From assembly GCA_902789835.1 (NCBI GenBank), contig CADAPN010000160.1, positions 1-5,283 of the forward strand: DNA of 5,283 nt. Reading direction: 5' to 3'. The first letter of the stretch is position 1, and every line of letters begins with the position of its first letter. This document shows, in pieces, positions 1 through 5,205 of the stretch. The notes beneath the pieces are model-generated. The model made no database searches. It had not been told where the DNA came from and was given only the letters and a program-made list of their open reading frames with translations. This DNA is from Oscillospiraceae bacterium. Lineage in GTDB: Bacteria; Bacillota_A; Clostridia; Oscillospirales; Oscillospiraceae. The position numbers and the translations under genes are program-made.

Positions 1-246
1 GGATGTCACAGAGAGCTGCGCGGAGCTGAGAGCGCGGTACAGACTGGATCGTGTGAATGGACTTCGGAGGGCAATCGGAAGGCGGGATTCCCGCCCTATG
101 TGCGACGGAGCGGCACTCCGTGAACAAAGCCACCGTATGATGGTACGGGTGAGTCGGACGCGTTCGCGTCAAGCCGGGTGGCACCGCAGGATTTGATTTT
201 GATCCTGTCCCAGCATTCTTGTATGCAGGGACGGGATTTTTGTTTT
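1..246 (+). promoter_or_regulatory. Tryptophan T-box riboswitch leader (5' end cut off by window edge)
   Basis: This untranslated leader senses uncharged tRNA-Trp and lets transcription run on into the transporter genes when tryptophan is scarce. The T-box core GGGTGGCACCGC is at 176-187, preceded by AA at 171-172. The specifier is TGG at 58-60 in the usual context GAA-TGG-AC. The AGAGAG and distal-loop-like elements lie at 10-37, with stem 16-21/32-37. Bases 7-10 pair with 52-55, just above the specifier loop, so the 5' side of that loop and the basal stem lie mostly or wholly before the window. Further hairpins are at 81-95, 106-120, 131-151 and 157-170. The bulge TGGC (179-182) can pair with a tRNA 3' end GCCA; a G discriminator base is what bacterial tRNA-Trp normally carries, so it agrees with the specifier. 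The antiterminator forms from 187-192 with 202-207. Family recognition is secure; Trp specificity is inferred from the specifier, the bulge and the downstream genes. Confidence 0.95.
202..246 (+). terminator. Intrinsic terminator of the T-box leader
   Basis: Bases 202-211 pair with 228-237 in a 10-bp stem with one G-U pair, followed by TTTTTGTTTT. The 5' arm (202-207) is also the 3' arm of the antiterminator formed with 187-192, so the two structures exclude each other, as expected for a transcriptional T-box switch. Confidence 0.92.
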
Positions 247-339
247 GGAGGCCTGCCTGTAATCCTTTATCTCCCCGCCGGAGGCGGGGAGATAAATAGG
301 CATTCTTCCCCCCCTTCGAATGATTTTTGTTTTGGAGGC
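235..339 (+). repeat. 18-bp direct repeat flanking palindrome 1
   Basis: GATTTTTGTTTTGGAGGC occurs exactly at 235-252 and again at 322-339, 87 bases apart. The first copy forms the U-tract of the T-box terminator. The second supplies a GGAGG Shine-Dalgarno-like sequence ahead of the small Trp-rich reading frame at 349. Palindrome 1 lies between the copies. The perfect identity suggests a recent duplication; whether it came with insertion of the hairpin is inference. Confidence 0.9.
266..296 (+). repeat. Palindromic hairpin repeat, copy 1
   Basis: This is a perfect 14-bp stem (266-279 with 283-296) closed by a GGA triloop. The core is CTCCCCGCC/GGCGGGGAG and the outer arms are TTTAT/ATAAA. 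It shares core and loop with the repeats at 1601, 3639 (inverted), 3781 and 5138. No U-run follows, so it does not look like a terminator. It lies between the T-box terminator and the trpX gene. Confidence 0.93.
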
Positions 340-348
340 TGATCAACC

Positions 349-396
349 ATGTATATTCTGCACAGACGATGGCGGCGATGGCAGGCCGTCGACTGA
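349..396 (+). CDS. Possible 15-residue Trp leader peptide
   Basis: The frame reads MYILHRRWRRWQAVD and stops at TGA 394-396. It contains two Trp codons (370-372 and 379-381) and four Arg codons. A GGAGG at 334-338 sits 10 bases before the ATG, slightly long but usable. It lies after a Trp T-box and before a Trp transporter, as the Trp-codon-rich rtpLP leader follows the T-box of the Bacillus subtilis at operon. Downstream segments offer alternative pairings: 380-384 with 408-412, 414-417 with 426-429, and 426-430 with 435-439. No U-tract follows the last hairpin, so classical transcription attenuation is not shown. A short frame like this could be chance; the function is inference. Confidence 0.4.
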   Translation: MYILHRRWRRWQAVD

Positions 397-407
397 GATC
401 ACTTATT

Positions 408-439
408 CTGCCGCGGGCTTTTGTTCCCGGAATCCCGGG
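408..439 (+). promoter_or_regulatory. Mutually exclusive hairpins ahead of trpX
   Basis: CCCGG at 426-430 can pair with CCGGG at 435-439 (5 bp, loop AATC). Alternatively, its first four bases pair with CGGG at 414-417. CTGCC at 408-412 can pair back to GGCAG at 380-384, which overlaps the second Trp codon of the small leader frame. The order 1:2, 2:3, 3:4 resembles a trp attenuator, but the last stem is short and is followed by TTCACG, not U residues. A translational or RNA-stability role, or chance, remains possible. The rest of 440-485 is AT-rich with no further signal seen. Confidence 0.3.
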
Positions 440-499
440 TTCACGCAATGGAGTATTACGAAATAAATCATTCTAAATTATGATAAAGGAGCTATCATC

Positions 500-1505
500 A
501 TGAAAAAGATTCTTTCCGTCCTGATCGTTCTCGCCCTGGTCCTCTGCCTCGGCGCTTCCGCCTTTGCCGCGGACGAAACCGTCTTCAAGGTCGGTATCTG
601 CAACTATGTCGACGATGCCTCCCTGAACCAGATCGTGGAAAATATCCAGAATCAGCTCGCCGCCATCGGCGAGGAGAAGGGCGTGACCTTCGAGGTCAGC
701 TATGACAACTGCAACGCCGATCATCCAGAACTTCATCGCCGACGATGTCGACCTGATGGTCGGCGTGGCCACCCCGGTTGCCATGAGCATGCAGGCCGCC
801 ACCGAGGACAACGGCATCCCCGTGGTCTTCGCCGCCGTCTCTGACCCGATCTCCACCGGCCTGGTCGAGAGCATGGACGCCCCCGGCTCCAACATCACCG
901 GCACCTCTGACGGCCTCGATACCGCCGCCGTCATGAAGCTCATCTTCGCCGCGAACCCGGATGCCGACAATGTGGCCCTGCTCTATGACATGGGCCAGGA
1001 TGCTTCCACCACCCCCATCGCCCAGGCGAAGGCCTTCCTCGATGAACAGAAGGTCTCCTACAAGGACTATAACGGCACCACCGTCGACGAGGTCATGCTC
1101 GCCGTCGATGCCCTCATCGCCGATAAGGTCGACGCCGTCTTCACCCCGACCGACAACACCATCATGACCGCCGAGCTCTCCATCTACGAGGCCCTGGCCG
1201 AAGCCGGCATCCCGCACTACACCGGTGCCGACTCCTTCGCCCTGAACGGCGCTTTCGTGGGCTACGGCGTGGACTATGCCAACCTCGGCGTCGAGACCGC
1301 CGACATGATCGCAAAGATCCTCATCGAGGGCGCGAACCCCGCCGATACCCCGGTCCTGACCTTTGACAACGGCACCGCCACCGTCAACACCGAGACCTGC
1401 GAGGCCCTCGGTTTGGACTTCGACACCGTGAAGGAGGCCTTCGCCCCCCTCTGCACCCAGGTGAATGAAATCACCACCGCCGAGTCCTTCTCCGACCTCG
1501 CCTGA
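500..1505 (+). pseudogene. trpX: Tryptophan ABC transporter substrate-binding protein TrpX, frameshifted
   Basis: This encodes the extracytoplasmic binding protein of a TrpXYZ-type importer (ABC_sub_bind family). The frame opens at ATG 500 behind AAAGGAG (485-491). It has a Sec signal peptide (MKK, hydrophobic 4-20, likely cut after AFA, residues 21-23); no proper lipobox is seen. The mature start, VFKVGICNYVDDASLNQIV, is typical of the family. At residue 74 (NAD, ending at 721) the frame is lost. The family sequence resumes one base over at 720 with IIQNFIADDVDLMVGVATPVA and continues through VVFAAVSDPISTGLV, SNITGTSD, ALLYDMGQ and FVGYGVDYANLGVETADMI to TGA 1503-1505. The two parts add up to about 335 residues, near the usual length, but roughly eight residues between NAD and IIQNF are missing. 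The missing length is 3n+2 bases (about 26), consistent with a deletion between two GAT triplets or an assembly error. As written, only a stub of 114 residues is made from ATG 500. The tryptophan substrate is inferred from the T-box. Confidence 0.9.
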
Positions 1506-1510
1506 GCCAC

Positions 1511-1573
1511 GTGAGCCATGGGGACGGTTCTCGTGGCACACGCAGTGTAAGCCATGAGAACCGTCCCCGTGGC
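1511..1573 (+). repeat. REP-like inverted pair (GGGGACGGTTCTC core)
   Basis: Unit 1 (1515-1537) has the core GGGGACGGTTCTC between arms GCCAT and GTGGC; pairing extends outward to 1511-1541 with one mismatch. Unit 2 (1551-1573) is the reverse complement of nearly the same 23 bases. The two face each other across 13 bases and could form one long cruciform. A third copy lies at 3397-3427 with different but again complementary arms. The conserved core with inverted pairing is like bacterial REP/BIME elements spread by RAYT (Y1) transposases; I recall similar GGGACGGTTCTC repeats in Clostridia, but could not check. It starts six bases after the trpX stop codon. Confidence 0.85.
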
Positions 1574-1600
1574 GTCGTCCCTGCATCCCCAAACTGTTTC

Positions 1601-1633
1601 GCACTTTTCCCCGCCGGAGGCGGGGAAAAGTGC
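1601..1633 (+). repeat. Palindromic hairpin repeat, copy 2
   Basis: This is a perfect 15-bp stem (1601-1615 with 1619-1633) with a GGA triloop. The core is CCCCGCC/GGCGGGG and the outer arms are GCACTTTT/AAAAGTGC. It lies inside the transporter operon, 29 bases before the trpY start, and would be transcribed. No U-run follows. Flanking duplication is weak here: TGCATC...ACTGTTTCGC (1582-1602) only loosely resembles the trpY start region (1656-1676). Confidence 0.93.
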
Positions 1634-1662
1634 TATGAATATTTCTTGAGAGGTTTGCCATC

Positions 1663-2610
1663 ATGACACTATCCGCTGCGCTCGGTCTCGGCCAGACCGC
1701 CCTGGAGCTTGGCCTGATCAACTCCCTGACCGTTCTGGCCCTGTTTCTGAGCTATTCGATGTTGAACGTCTGTGACCTGTCCACGGACGGCTGCTTCACC
1801 CTCGGCGCCTGCGTGGGCGCCGTGGTTGCCATCTCCGGCCACCCCTGGCTTGCCCTGCCGGCGGCCATGGGCGCGGGCATCGTCTCGGGCTTCGTCACGG
1901 CCCTGCTCCAAACCCGCATGGGCGTCGAGAGCCTTCTCGCCGGCATCATCGTCAACACCGGCCTCTACTCCATCAACATCGCCGTCATGGGCAATTCCTC
2001 CCTCCTGAACATGAACAAGACCGAGACCGTCTTCACCCTCTTAAAGTCCCTCCTGAAGGGAACCGCCCTGGCCGCCCAGTATAAGCTTCTGGTCGCTTTG
2101 GCCGCCGTGGTCCTGGTGATCGTCTTTCTCTCGCTCTTCCTGCGCACGCGCCTCGGCCTTGCCATCCGCGCCACGGGCAACAACCCCGACATGGTGCGCT
2201 CGTCGTCCATCAACCCGGCCTTCACCACCACCGTCGGCCTCTGCGTGGCGAACTCCTTCACCGCCCTCTCCGGCTGCCTCCTGGCCCAGTCCCAGAAGTC
2301 CGTCAACATCGACATCGGCACCGGCATGGTGACCATCGCCCTGGCGAGTCTCCTCATCGGCGGCACCTTCATGGGCCGCGGCAGCATTCCGAAGCGCGCC
2401 GTCGGCGTGGTCCTGGGCTCGTTTATCTTCCGCCTGGTCTATGCCGTTGCCCTGCGCTTCGATATGCCGGCTTCCATGCTGAAGCTGGTCTCCTCGGTGA
2501 TCGTCATCATCGCCATCTCCGGCCCCTACCTGAAGGGCCGGATCCCCATGCTCCGCCGCCGCCTCGGCCACGGCCGGGAAGCCCGGGGAACCGAAAAGGA
2601 GGTGCGCTGA
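1663..2610 (+). CDS. trpY: Tryptophan ABC transporter permease TrpY
   Basis: This is the membrane subunit that forms the translocation channel and pairs with the TrpZ ATPase. The 315 residues belong to the branched-chain/ribose-type permease family (BPD_transp_2). Hydrophobic segments are visible at about 18-36, 44-60, 63-83, 91-110, 141-160, 188-208, 223-236, 245-265 and 274-290. Family landmarks are CDLSTDGCFTLGA near the N-terminus (residues 37-49) and the cytoplasmic coupling loop GLAIRATGNNPDMVRS at 165-180. The tail is Arg/Lys-rich (291-315) and cytoplasmic. The start at ATG 1663 is preceded by GAGAGG (1648-1653). The gene follows the broken trpX after 157 bases of repeats and is read in the same operon. 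Its stop is one base before trpZ, and its last codons carry the trpZ Shine-Dalgarno sequence. Without a working trpX the complex would have no dedicated binding protein in this window. Confidence 0.93.
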   Translation: MTLSAALGLGQTALELGLINSLTVLALFLSYSMLNVCDLSTDGCFTLGACVGAVVAISGHPWLALPAAMGAGIVSGFVTALLQTRMGVESLLAGIIVNTGLYSINIAVMGNSSLLNMNKTETVFTLLKSLLKGTALAAQYKLLVALAAVVLVIVFLSLFLRTRLGLAIRATGNNPDMVRSSSINPAFTTTVGLCVANSFTALSGCLLAQSQKSVNIDIGTGMVTIALASLLIGGTFMGRGSIPKRAVGVVLGSFIFRLVYAVALRFDMPASMLKLVSSVIVIIAISGPYLKGRIPMLRRRLGHGREARGTEKEVR

Positions 2611-2611
2611 C

Positions 2612-3397
2612 ATGCTGACCGTCTCTCATATCTCCAAGACCTTCAACCCCGGCACCGTGAACGAAAAGTGTGCCATCCGCGACCTCTCGCTGCATCTGGA
2701 CCCGGGCGACTTCGTCACGATCATCGGCGCCAACGGGGCAGGGAAGTCCACCCTCTTCAACGCCATCGCCGGAAGCTTCTATACCGACTCCGGAAGTATC
2801 ATCCTGGACGGCCGCGACATCACCTTCCTCCCGGAGTTTAAACGGGCGAAGATCATCGGCCGCCTGTTCCAGGATCCCATGCTGGGAAGCGCCCCGGGCA
2901 TGACCATCGAGGAGAACCTTGCCCTGGCCGCGGGCACCGGCGGCTGGCTCAGCCATGTGACCCGCGCCGAAAAAGAGGCCTTCCGTGACCGCCTGGCCCT
3001 GCTGGACATGGGGCTCGAGAACCGCATGAAGCAGCCCGTCGGCCTTCTCTCCGGCGGCCAGCGCCAGGCCCTGACCCTCATGATGGCCACCATGGCCGAT
3101 CCGAAGCTCCTCCTCCTGGACGAGCATACCGCCGCCCTGGACCCCGGCACGGCCGAGAAGGTCCTGAAGCTCACCCGCGAGATCGTTGAGGAGGATCATC
3201 TCACCTGCCTCATGATCACCCACAACATGCAGTCCGCCCTGGACCTGGGCAACCGCACCCTCATGATGGACAGCGGGAATATCATTCTCGATATCGCCGG
3301 GGAAGAGCGCCGCGGCCTGACCGTGGACGACCTGCTTCAGCGCTTCAAGGCCGGCGTCGGCCGCGCCCTCGACAACGACCGCATGCTGCTGTCCTAG
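2612..3397 (+). CDS. trpZ: Tryptophan ABC transporter ATP-binding protein TrpZ
   Basis: This is the cytoplasmic ATPase that powers TrpY. The 261 residues carry a complete nucleotide-binding domain: Walker A GANGAGKST at 39-47, Q-loop Gln87 (LFQDP), signature LSGGQ at 146-150, Walker B LLLLDEH with Asp170 and Glu171, D-loop ALD at 175-177 and switch His204 (MITHN). The residue after the catalytic Glu is His (DEHTAALDP) where many ABC ATPases have Pro; I believe this is normal for the subfamily. ATG 2612 is one base after the trpY stop, with AAAGGAGG at 2595-2602 as its ribosome binding site, so translational coupling is likely. The stop TAG (3395-3397) touches a REP-like repeat, and no canonical terminator is visible directly after it. 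Confidence 0.95.
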   Translation: MLTVSHISKTFNPGTVNEKCAIRDLSLHLDPGDFVTIIGANGAGKSTLFNAIAGSFYTDSGSIILDGRDITFLPEFKRAKIIGRLFQDPMLGSAPGMTIEENLALAAGTGGWLSHVTRAEKEAFRDRLALLDMGLENRMKQPVGLLSGGQRQALTLMMATMADPKLLLLDEHTAALDPGTAEKVLKLTREIVEEDHLTCLMITHNMQSALDLGNRTLMMDSGNIILDIAGEERRGLTVDDLLQRFKAGVGRALDNDRMLLS

Positions 3398-3427
3398 TGT
3401 GTCAGGGGGACGGTTCTCTTGACACAC
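3397..3427 (+). repeat. REP-like repeat, single copy at the trpZ stop
   Basis: Arms GTGTGTCA (3397-3404) and TGACACAC (3420-3427) are perfectly complementary and enclose GGGGGACGGTTCTCT. The core matches the pair at 1511-1573, but the arms are different. Its first base is the last base of the trpZ stop codon. It could protect or end the trpXYZ mRNA, although no U-tract follows. Confidence 0.85.
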
Positions 3428-3436
3428 AAAGAGCTC

Positions 3437-3464
3437 TTGTAATCTGCTAAGTTTATGTTATAAT
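3437..3464 (+). promoter_or_regulatory. Sigma-A-type promoter P1
   Basis: An extended -10 (TG at 3456-3457, then TATAAT at 3459-3464) lies 16 bases after a -35-like TTGTAA (3437-3442). The start would be near 3471. The -35 overlaps a 10-bp palindrome AAGAGCTCTT (3429-3438). No gene starts soon after it; it could drive an untranslated RNA or the iscS operon 400 bases away. Confidence 0.6.
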
Positions 3465-3470
3465 GAGATT

Positions 3471-3676
3471 ATGAGGTTTGGCAGAACTATATCATAGCTG
3501 TCACTGACAAAATCTCCAGGGTGGCAGTCCTGGAGGCTTTGTCCGTTCTCACGGGGTTATTCGCTTAGGCTGGCTGCCTTACTCTCCGTCCAGCGGGACC
3601 CCTACTTGACAAACTGTCAACCTGAAACCATAAATCCCAGTAATCTCCCCGCCTCCGGCGGGGAGATTACTTTCTT
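3471..3676 (+). ncRNA. Possible structured RNA downstream of P1
   Basis: There is no convincing gene in this stretch. Transcription from P1 would begin near 3471. The RNA can form a small hairpin (3482-3500) and a strong one (3506-3511 with 3538-3543 and 3514-3520 with 3529-3535). GGGGT (3553-3557) can pair with ACCCC (3598-3602), and a closing helix of about 10 bp joins 3474-3484 to 3614-3623. It would end at palindrome 3 (3639-3671), which is followed by the T-rich TTCTT. A long closing stem on an RNA of roughly 200 bases recalls 6S RNA, but the inner part is branched and I do not recognise it as 6S or any other named family. The 3' side also overlaps the first operator/promoter copy at 3606. 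It could equally be a 5' UTR or non-functional DNA. Confidence 0.25.
3639..3671 (+). repeat. Palindromic hairpin repeat, copy 3 (opposite orientation)
   Basis: This is a perfect 15-bp stem (3639-3653 with 3657-3671) with a TCC loop, so it is the reverse complement of the other copies. The core is CTCCCCGCC/GGCGGGGAG and the outer arms are AGTAAT/ATTACT. It is followed by TTCTTC and could act as a weak terminator for transcripts coming from P1 or trpZ. It separates the two copies of the promoter block. Confidence 0.93.
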
Positions 3677-3686
3677 CACCTTGACC

Positions 3687-3714
3687 TTGACAAACTGTCA
3701 AGCTGTGATATAAT
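3687..3714 (+). promoter_or_regulatory. Promoter P2 of iscSU with palindromic operator on the -35
   Basis: The -35 is TTGACA (3687-3692), the spacer 16 bases, and the -10 TATAAT (3709-3714) with an upstream TG (3706-3707): a near-perfect sigma-A promoter. The start would be near 3721, about 140 bases before iscS. The inverted repeat TTGACAAACTGTCAA (3687-3701) covers the -35, so a dimeric repressor bound there would block polymerase. Clostridial isc operons are often controlled by an Rrf2/IscR-type repressor, so this is a reasonable operator candidate; no regulator gene is in the window and the match is not verified. Confidence 0.82.
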
Positions 3715-3751
3715 CCCCAGTGAAAGAGTAGGAATAAGCTGAAAATAATAC

Positions 3752-3865
3752 AAAATCCCCAATAAAAGGGAAGCCCTGATCCACTCACGCTCCCCGCGGA
3801 GCGGGGAGCGTGAGTGGTAGAACTTACGTTTATAAAAATCCCTGATAGAAAGAAGGAATCCCATG
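3752..3865 (+). repeat. Imperfect direct repeat flanking palindrome 4
   Basis: AAAATCCC followed by an ATA/AA-rich stretch, GGGAA or AGGAA, and CCC is found at 3752-3779. It recurs at 3835-3865, where it forms the iscS ribosome binding site and start codon. The offset is 83 bases with a 3-base gap. CCCTGAT is also shared (3774-3780 and 3840-3846). It is a diverged repeat and less certain than those around palindromes 1, 3 and 5. Confidence 0.55.
3781..3817 (+). repeat. Palindromic hairpin repeat, copy 4
   Basis: At 17 bp (3781-3797 with 3801-3817) and with a GGA triloop, this is the longest perfect stem of the set. The core is shortened to CTCCCCGC/GCGGGGAG and the outer arms are CCACTCACG/CGTGAGTGG. 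It lies in the 5' untranslated region of iscS, 45 bases before the start codon and after the P2 start site, so the iscSU mRNA should carry it. No U-run follows it. Confidence 0.93.
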
Positions 3866-5050
3866 TTTGTCTACGCCGATAATGCGGCCACCACCTGCGT
3901 CAGCAAAACCGCCCTCGACGCCATGATGCCGTACCTGACCGACCTGTACGGAAACCCGTCCAGTCTTTACTCCTTCGGCCAGAAGGCCGCCGAGGCGCTT
4001 CAGGTCTCCCGCGAGACCATTGCGAAGTACCTTAACGCCGACCCGAAGGAGATCACCTTTACCTCCGGCGGAAGCGAGGCCGATAACCAGGCCATCGTCT
4101 CGGCGGCCCGCCTCGGCGCCCGGAAAGGGAAGCGGCATATCATCTCGACCCAGTTTGAGCACCACGCTGTGCTCCACACCCTGAACCGCCTCGAGAAGGA
4201 GGGCTTCGAGGTCACCCTCCTCGATCCGCACCCGGACGGCGTCATCCTTGTCGAGGATGTGGCGAACGCCCTGCGGGACGACACCTGCCTCGTGACGATC
4301 ATGTTCGCCAATAACGAGATCGGCACCGTCCAGCCCATCGCCGAGATCGGCGCCCTCTGCCGCGAGCACAAGGTGCCCTTCCACACCGACGCGGTCCAGG
4401 CCGCCGGCCACATGCCCATTGACGTCAAGGCCATGAACATCGACATGCTCTCCCTGTCCGGCCACAAGTTCCACGCCCCGAAGGGCGTCGGCGTCCTCTA
4501 TGCCAAGCGCGGCATAGTCCTCACGAACATCATCGACGGCGGTGCCCAGGAGCGCGGCAAGCGCGCCGGAACCGAGAACGTCGCCGGCATCGTCGCCATG
4601 GCCGCCGCCCTGAAGGAGAGCTGCGACAACATGGAGGCCAACACCGCGAAGATCATCCCCATGCGCGACAAGCTCTTCGCCGAGCTCAGCAAGATCCCCC
4701 ACAGCAAGATTAACGGCAGCCTTGAGCACCATGTCCCCGGCACCGTGAACATGTGCTTCGAGGGCATTGAGGGCGAGAGCCTCCTGCTCATGCTGGACGA
4801 CCAGGGCATCTGCGCCTCGTCCGGAAGCGCCTGCACCTCCGGCTCTCTGGATCCGAGCCACGTGCTGCTTGCCATCGGCCTGCCCCACGAGGTTGCCCAC
4901 GGAAGCCTGCGTCTCTCTATCGGCGAGTACAACACCATGGAGCAGATCGACCACATCATCGAGGTCGTTCCCAAGGTGGTTGCCTACCTGCGCAGCATCA
5001 GCCCCGTCTGGGACGAACTCGAAAAAGGCGAGCTGAAACATCTGATCTGA
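3863..5050 (+). CDS. iscS: Cysteine desulfurase IscS/NifS
   Basis: This PLP enzyme converts cysteine to alanine and passes the sulfur as a persulfide to IscU and other acceptors. The 395 residues match the usual family length. Visible landmarks are YADNAATT at 4-11, the TSGGSEADN phosphate-binding turn at 67-75, His100 in FEHHAV stacking on PLP, Asn151 in FANNEIG, Asp176 and Gln179 in HTDAVQ, the PLP Schiff-base Lys202 in [10 protein letters not shown], and the catalytic loop [16 protein letters not shown] with Cys324. The [10 protein letters not shown] loop is the long, flexible type of group I (IscS/NifS) enzymes rather than SufS. ATG 3863 is preceded by AAGGA (3853-3857). It is transcribed from P2, and iscU follows 146 bases later in the same direction. 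Transfer to IscU is inferred from that neighbour; housekeeping Fe-S assembly is more likely than nitrogenase supply, as no nif gene is seen. Confidence 0.96.
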   Translation: MFVYADNAATTCVSKTALDAMMPYLTDLYGNPSSLYSFGQKAAEALQVSRETIAKYLNADPKEITFTSGGSEADNQAIVSAARLGARKGKRHIISTQFEHHAVLHTLNRLEKEGFEVTLLDPHPDGVILVEDVANALRDDTCLVTIMFANNEIGTVQPIAEIGALCREHKVPFHTDAVQAAGHMPIDVKAMNIDMLSLSGHKFHAPKGVGVLYAKRGIVLTNIIDGGAQERGKRAGTENVAGIVAMAAALKESCDNMEANTAKIIPMRDKLFAELSKIPHSKINGSLEHHVPGTVNMCFEGIEGESLLLMLDDQGICASSGSACTSGSLDPSHVLLAIGLPHEVAHGSLRLSIGEYNTMEQIDHIIEVVPKVVAYLRSISPVWDELEKGELKHLI

Positions 5051-5070
5051 TTTTCACTTTTTTAATTGAT

Positions 5071-5095
5071 CATTTCTCATTTAACATTTAACATT
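5071..5095 (+). repeat. Heptamer tandem repeat after iscS
   Basis: CATTTCT, CATTTAA, CATTTAA and CATT follow each other: three and a half copies of a 7-base unit in the AT-rich start of the iscS-iscU gap. It is a low-complexity repeat with no function I can name. Confidence 0.6.
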
Positions 5096-5105
5096 GTAAA
5101 AACCC

Positions 5106-5205
5106 GGAGTTTTTTGTATGGCTCTCGATTTCTATACTTGTTCTCCCCGCCGGAGGCGGGGAGAACAAAATCCTAAAAAATCCTGGAGGAAAAATTATGG
5201 CTCTC
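5106..5205 (+). repeat. Duplicated iscU start region flanking palindrome 5
   Basis: GGAG, then eight bases, then ATGGCTCTC occurs at 5106-5126 and again at 5185-5205, exactly 79 bases apart. Both are preceded by an A-run. The second copy is the true iscU ribosome binding site and start. The first opens a 30-codon frame (5118-5210) that runs through palindrome 5 and ends out of frame just inside iscU, so it looks like a dead copy of the start signal. Confidence 0.75.
5138..5168 (+). repeat. Palindromic hairpin repeat, copy 5
   Basis: This is a perfect 14-bp stem (5138-5151 with 5155-5168) with a GGA triloop. The core is CTCCCCGCC/GGCGGGGAG and the outer arms are TTGTT/AACAA. It lies between iscS and iscU, 28 bases before the iscU start. 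As a strong hairpin in the middle of the message it could affect relative amounts of the two proteins; that is inference. Confidence 0.93.

Larger units (their letters stand above)
3606..3721 (+). repeat. Duplicated operator/promoter block flanking palindrome 3
   Basis: TTGACAAACTGTCAA occurs exactly at 3606-3620 and 3687-3701, 81 bases apart. The similarity continues imperfectly for about 35 bases, ending CCCAGT at 3636-3641 and 3716-3721 with a 1-base indel. The 15-mer is itself an inverted repeat (TTGACA-AAC-TGTCAA) and contains a perfect -35. In the first copy the -10 region has decayed (ATAAAT near 3630); in the second it is consensus. Palindrome 3 begins at the end of the first copy. 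Confidence 0.9.

Noticed and set aside
479..484. TATGAT as a -10 for a private trpX promoter
   Set aside because: Transcription would start on the Shine-Dalgarno sequence, and no -35 is seen at the right distance.
696..1721. Long reverse-strand open frame of 341 codons over trpX
   Set aside because: Low-complexity His/Gly/Asp-rich shadow of a GC-rich + strand gene; no family features and it crosses the repeats after trpX.
2507..3427. Reverse-strand open frame of 306 codons opposite trpZ
   Set aside because: Shadow of the complete ABC ATPase on the + strand; composition is atypical for a protein.
3471..3497. Eight-codon frame beginning at the predicted P1 start (MRFGRTIS)
   Set aside because: No ribosome binding site, no informative codons, and easily expected by chance.
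3579..3864. Two small reverse-strand frames upstream of iscS
   Set aside because: They run through palindromes and the promoter block, and show no ribosome binding site or family resemblance.
3830..5041. Reverse-strand open frame of 403 codons opposite iscS
   Set aside because: Antisense shadow created by GC-biased codons; iscS has all catalytic residues on the + strand.
266..5168. The five GC hairpins as a CRISPR array or ordinary terminators
   Set aside because: They are widely and irregularly spaced with genes between them, have no uniform spacers, and lack clear U-tracts.
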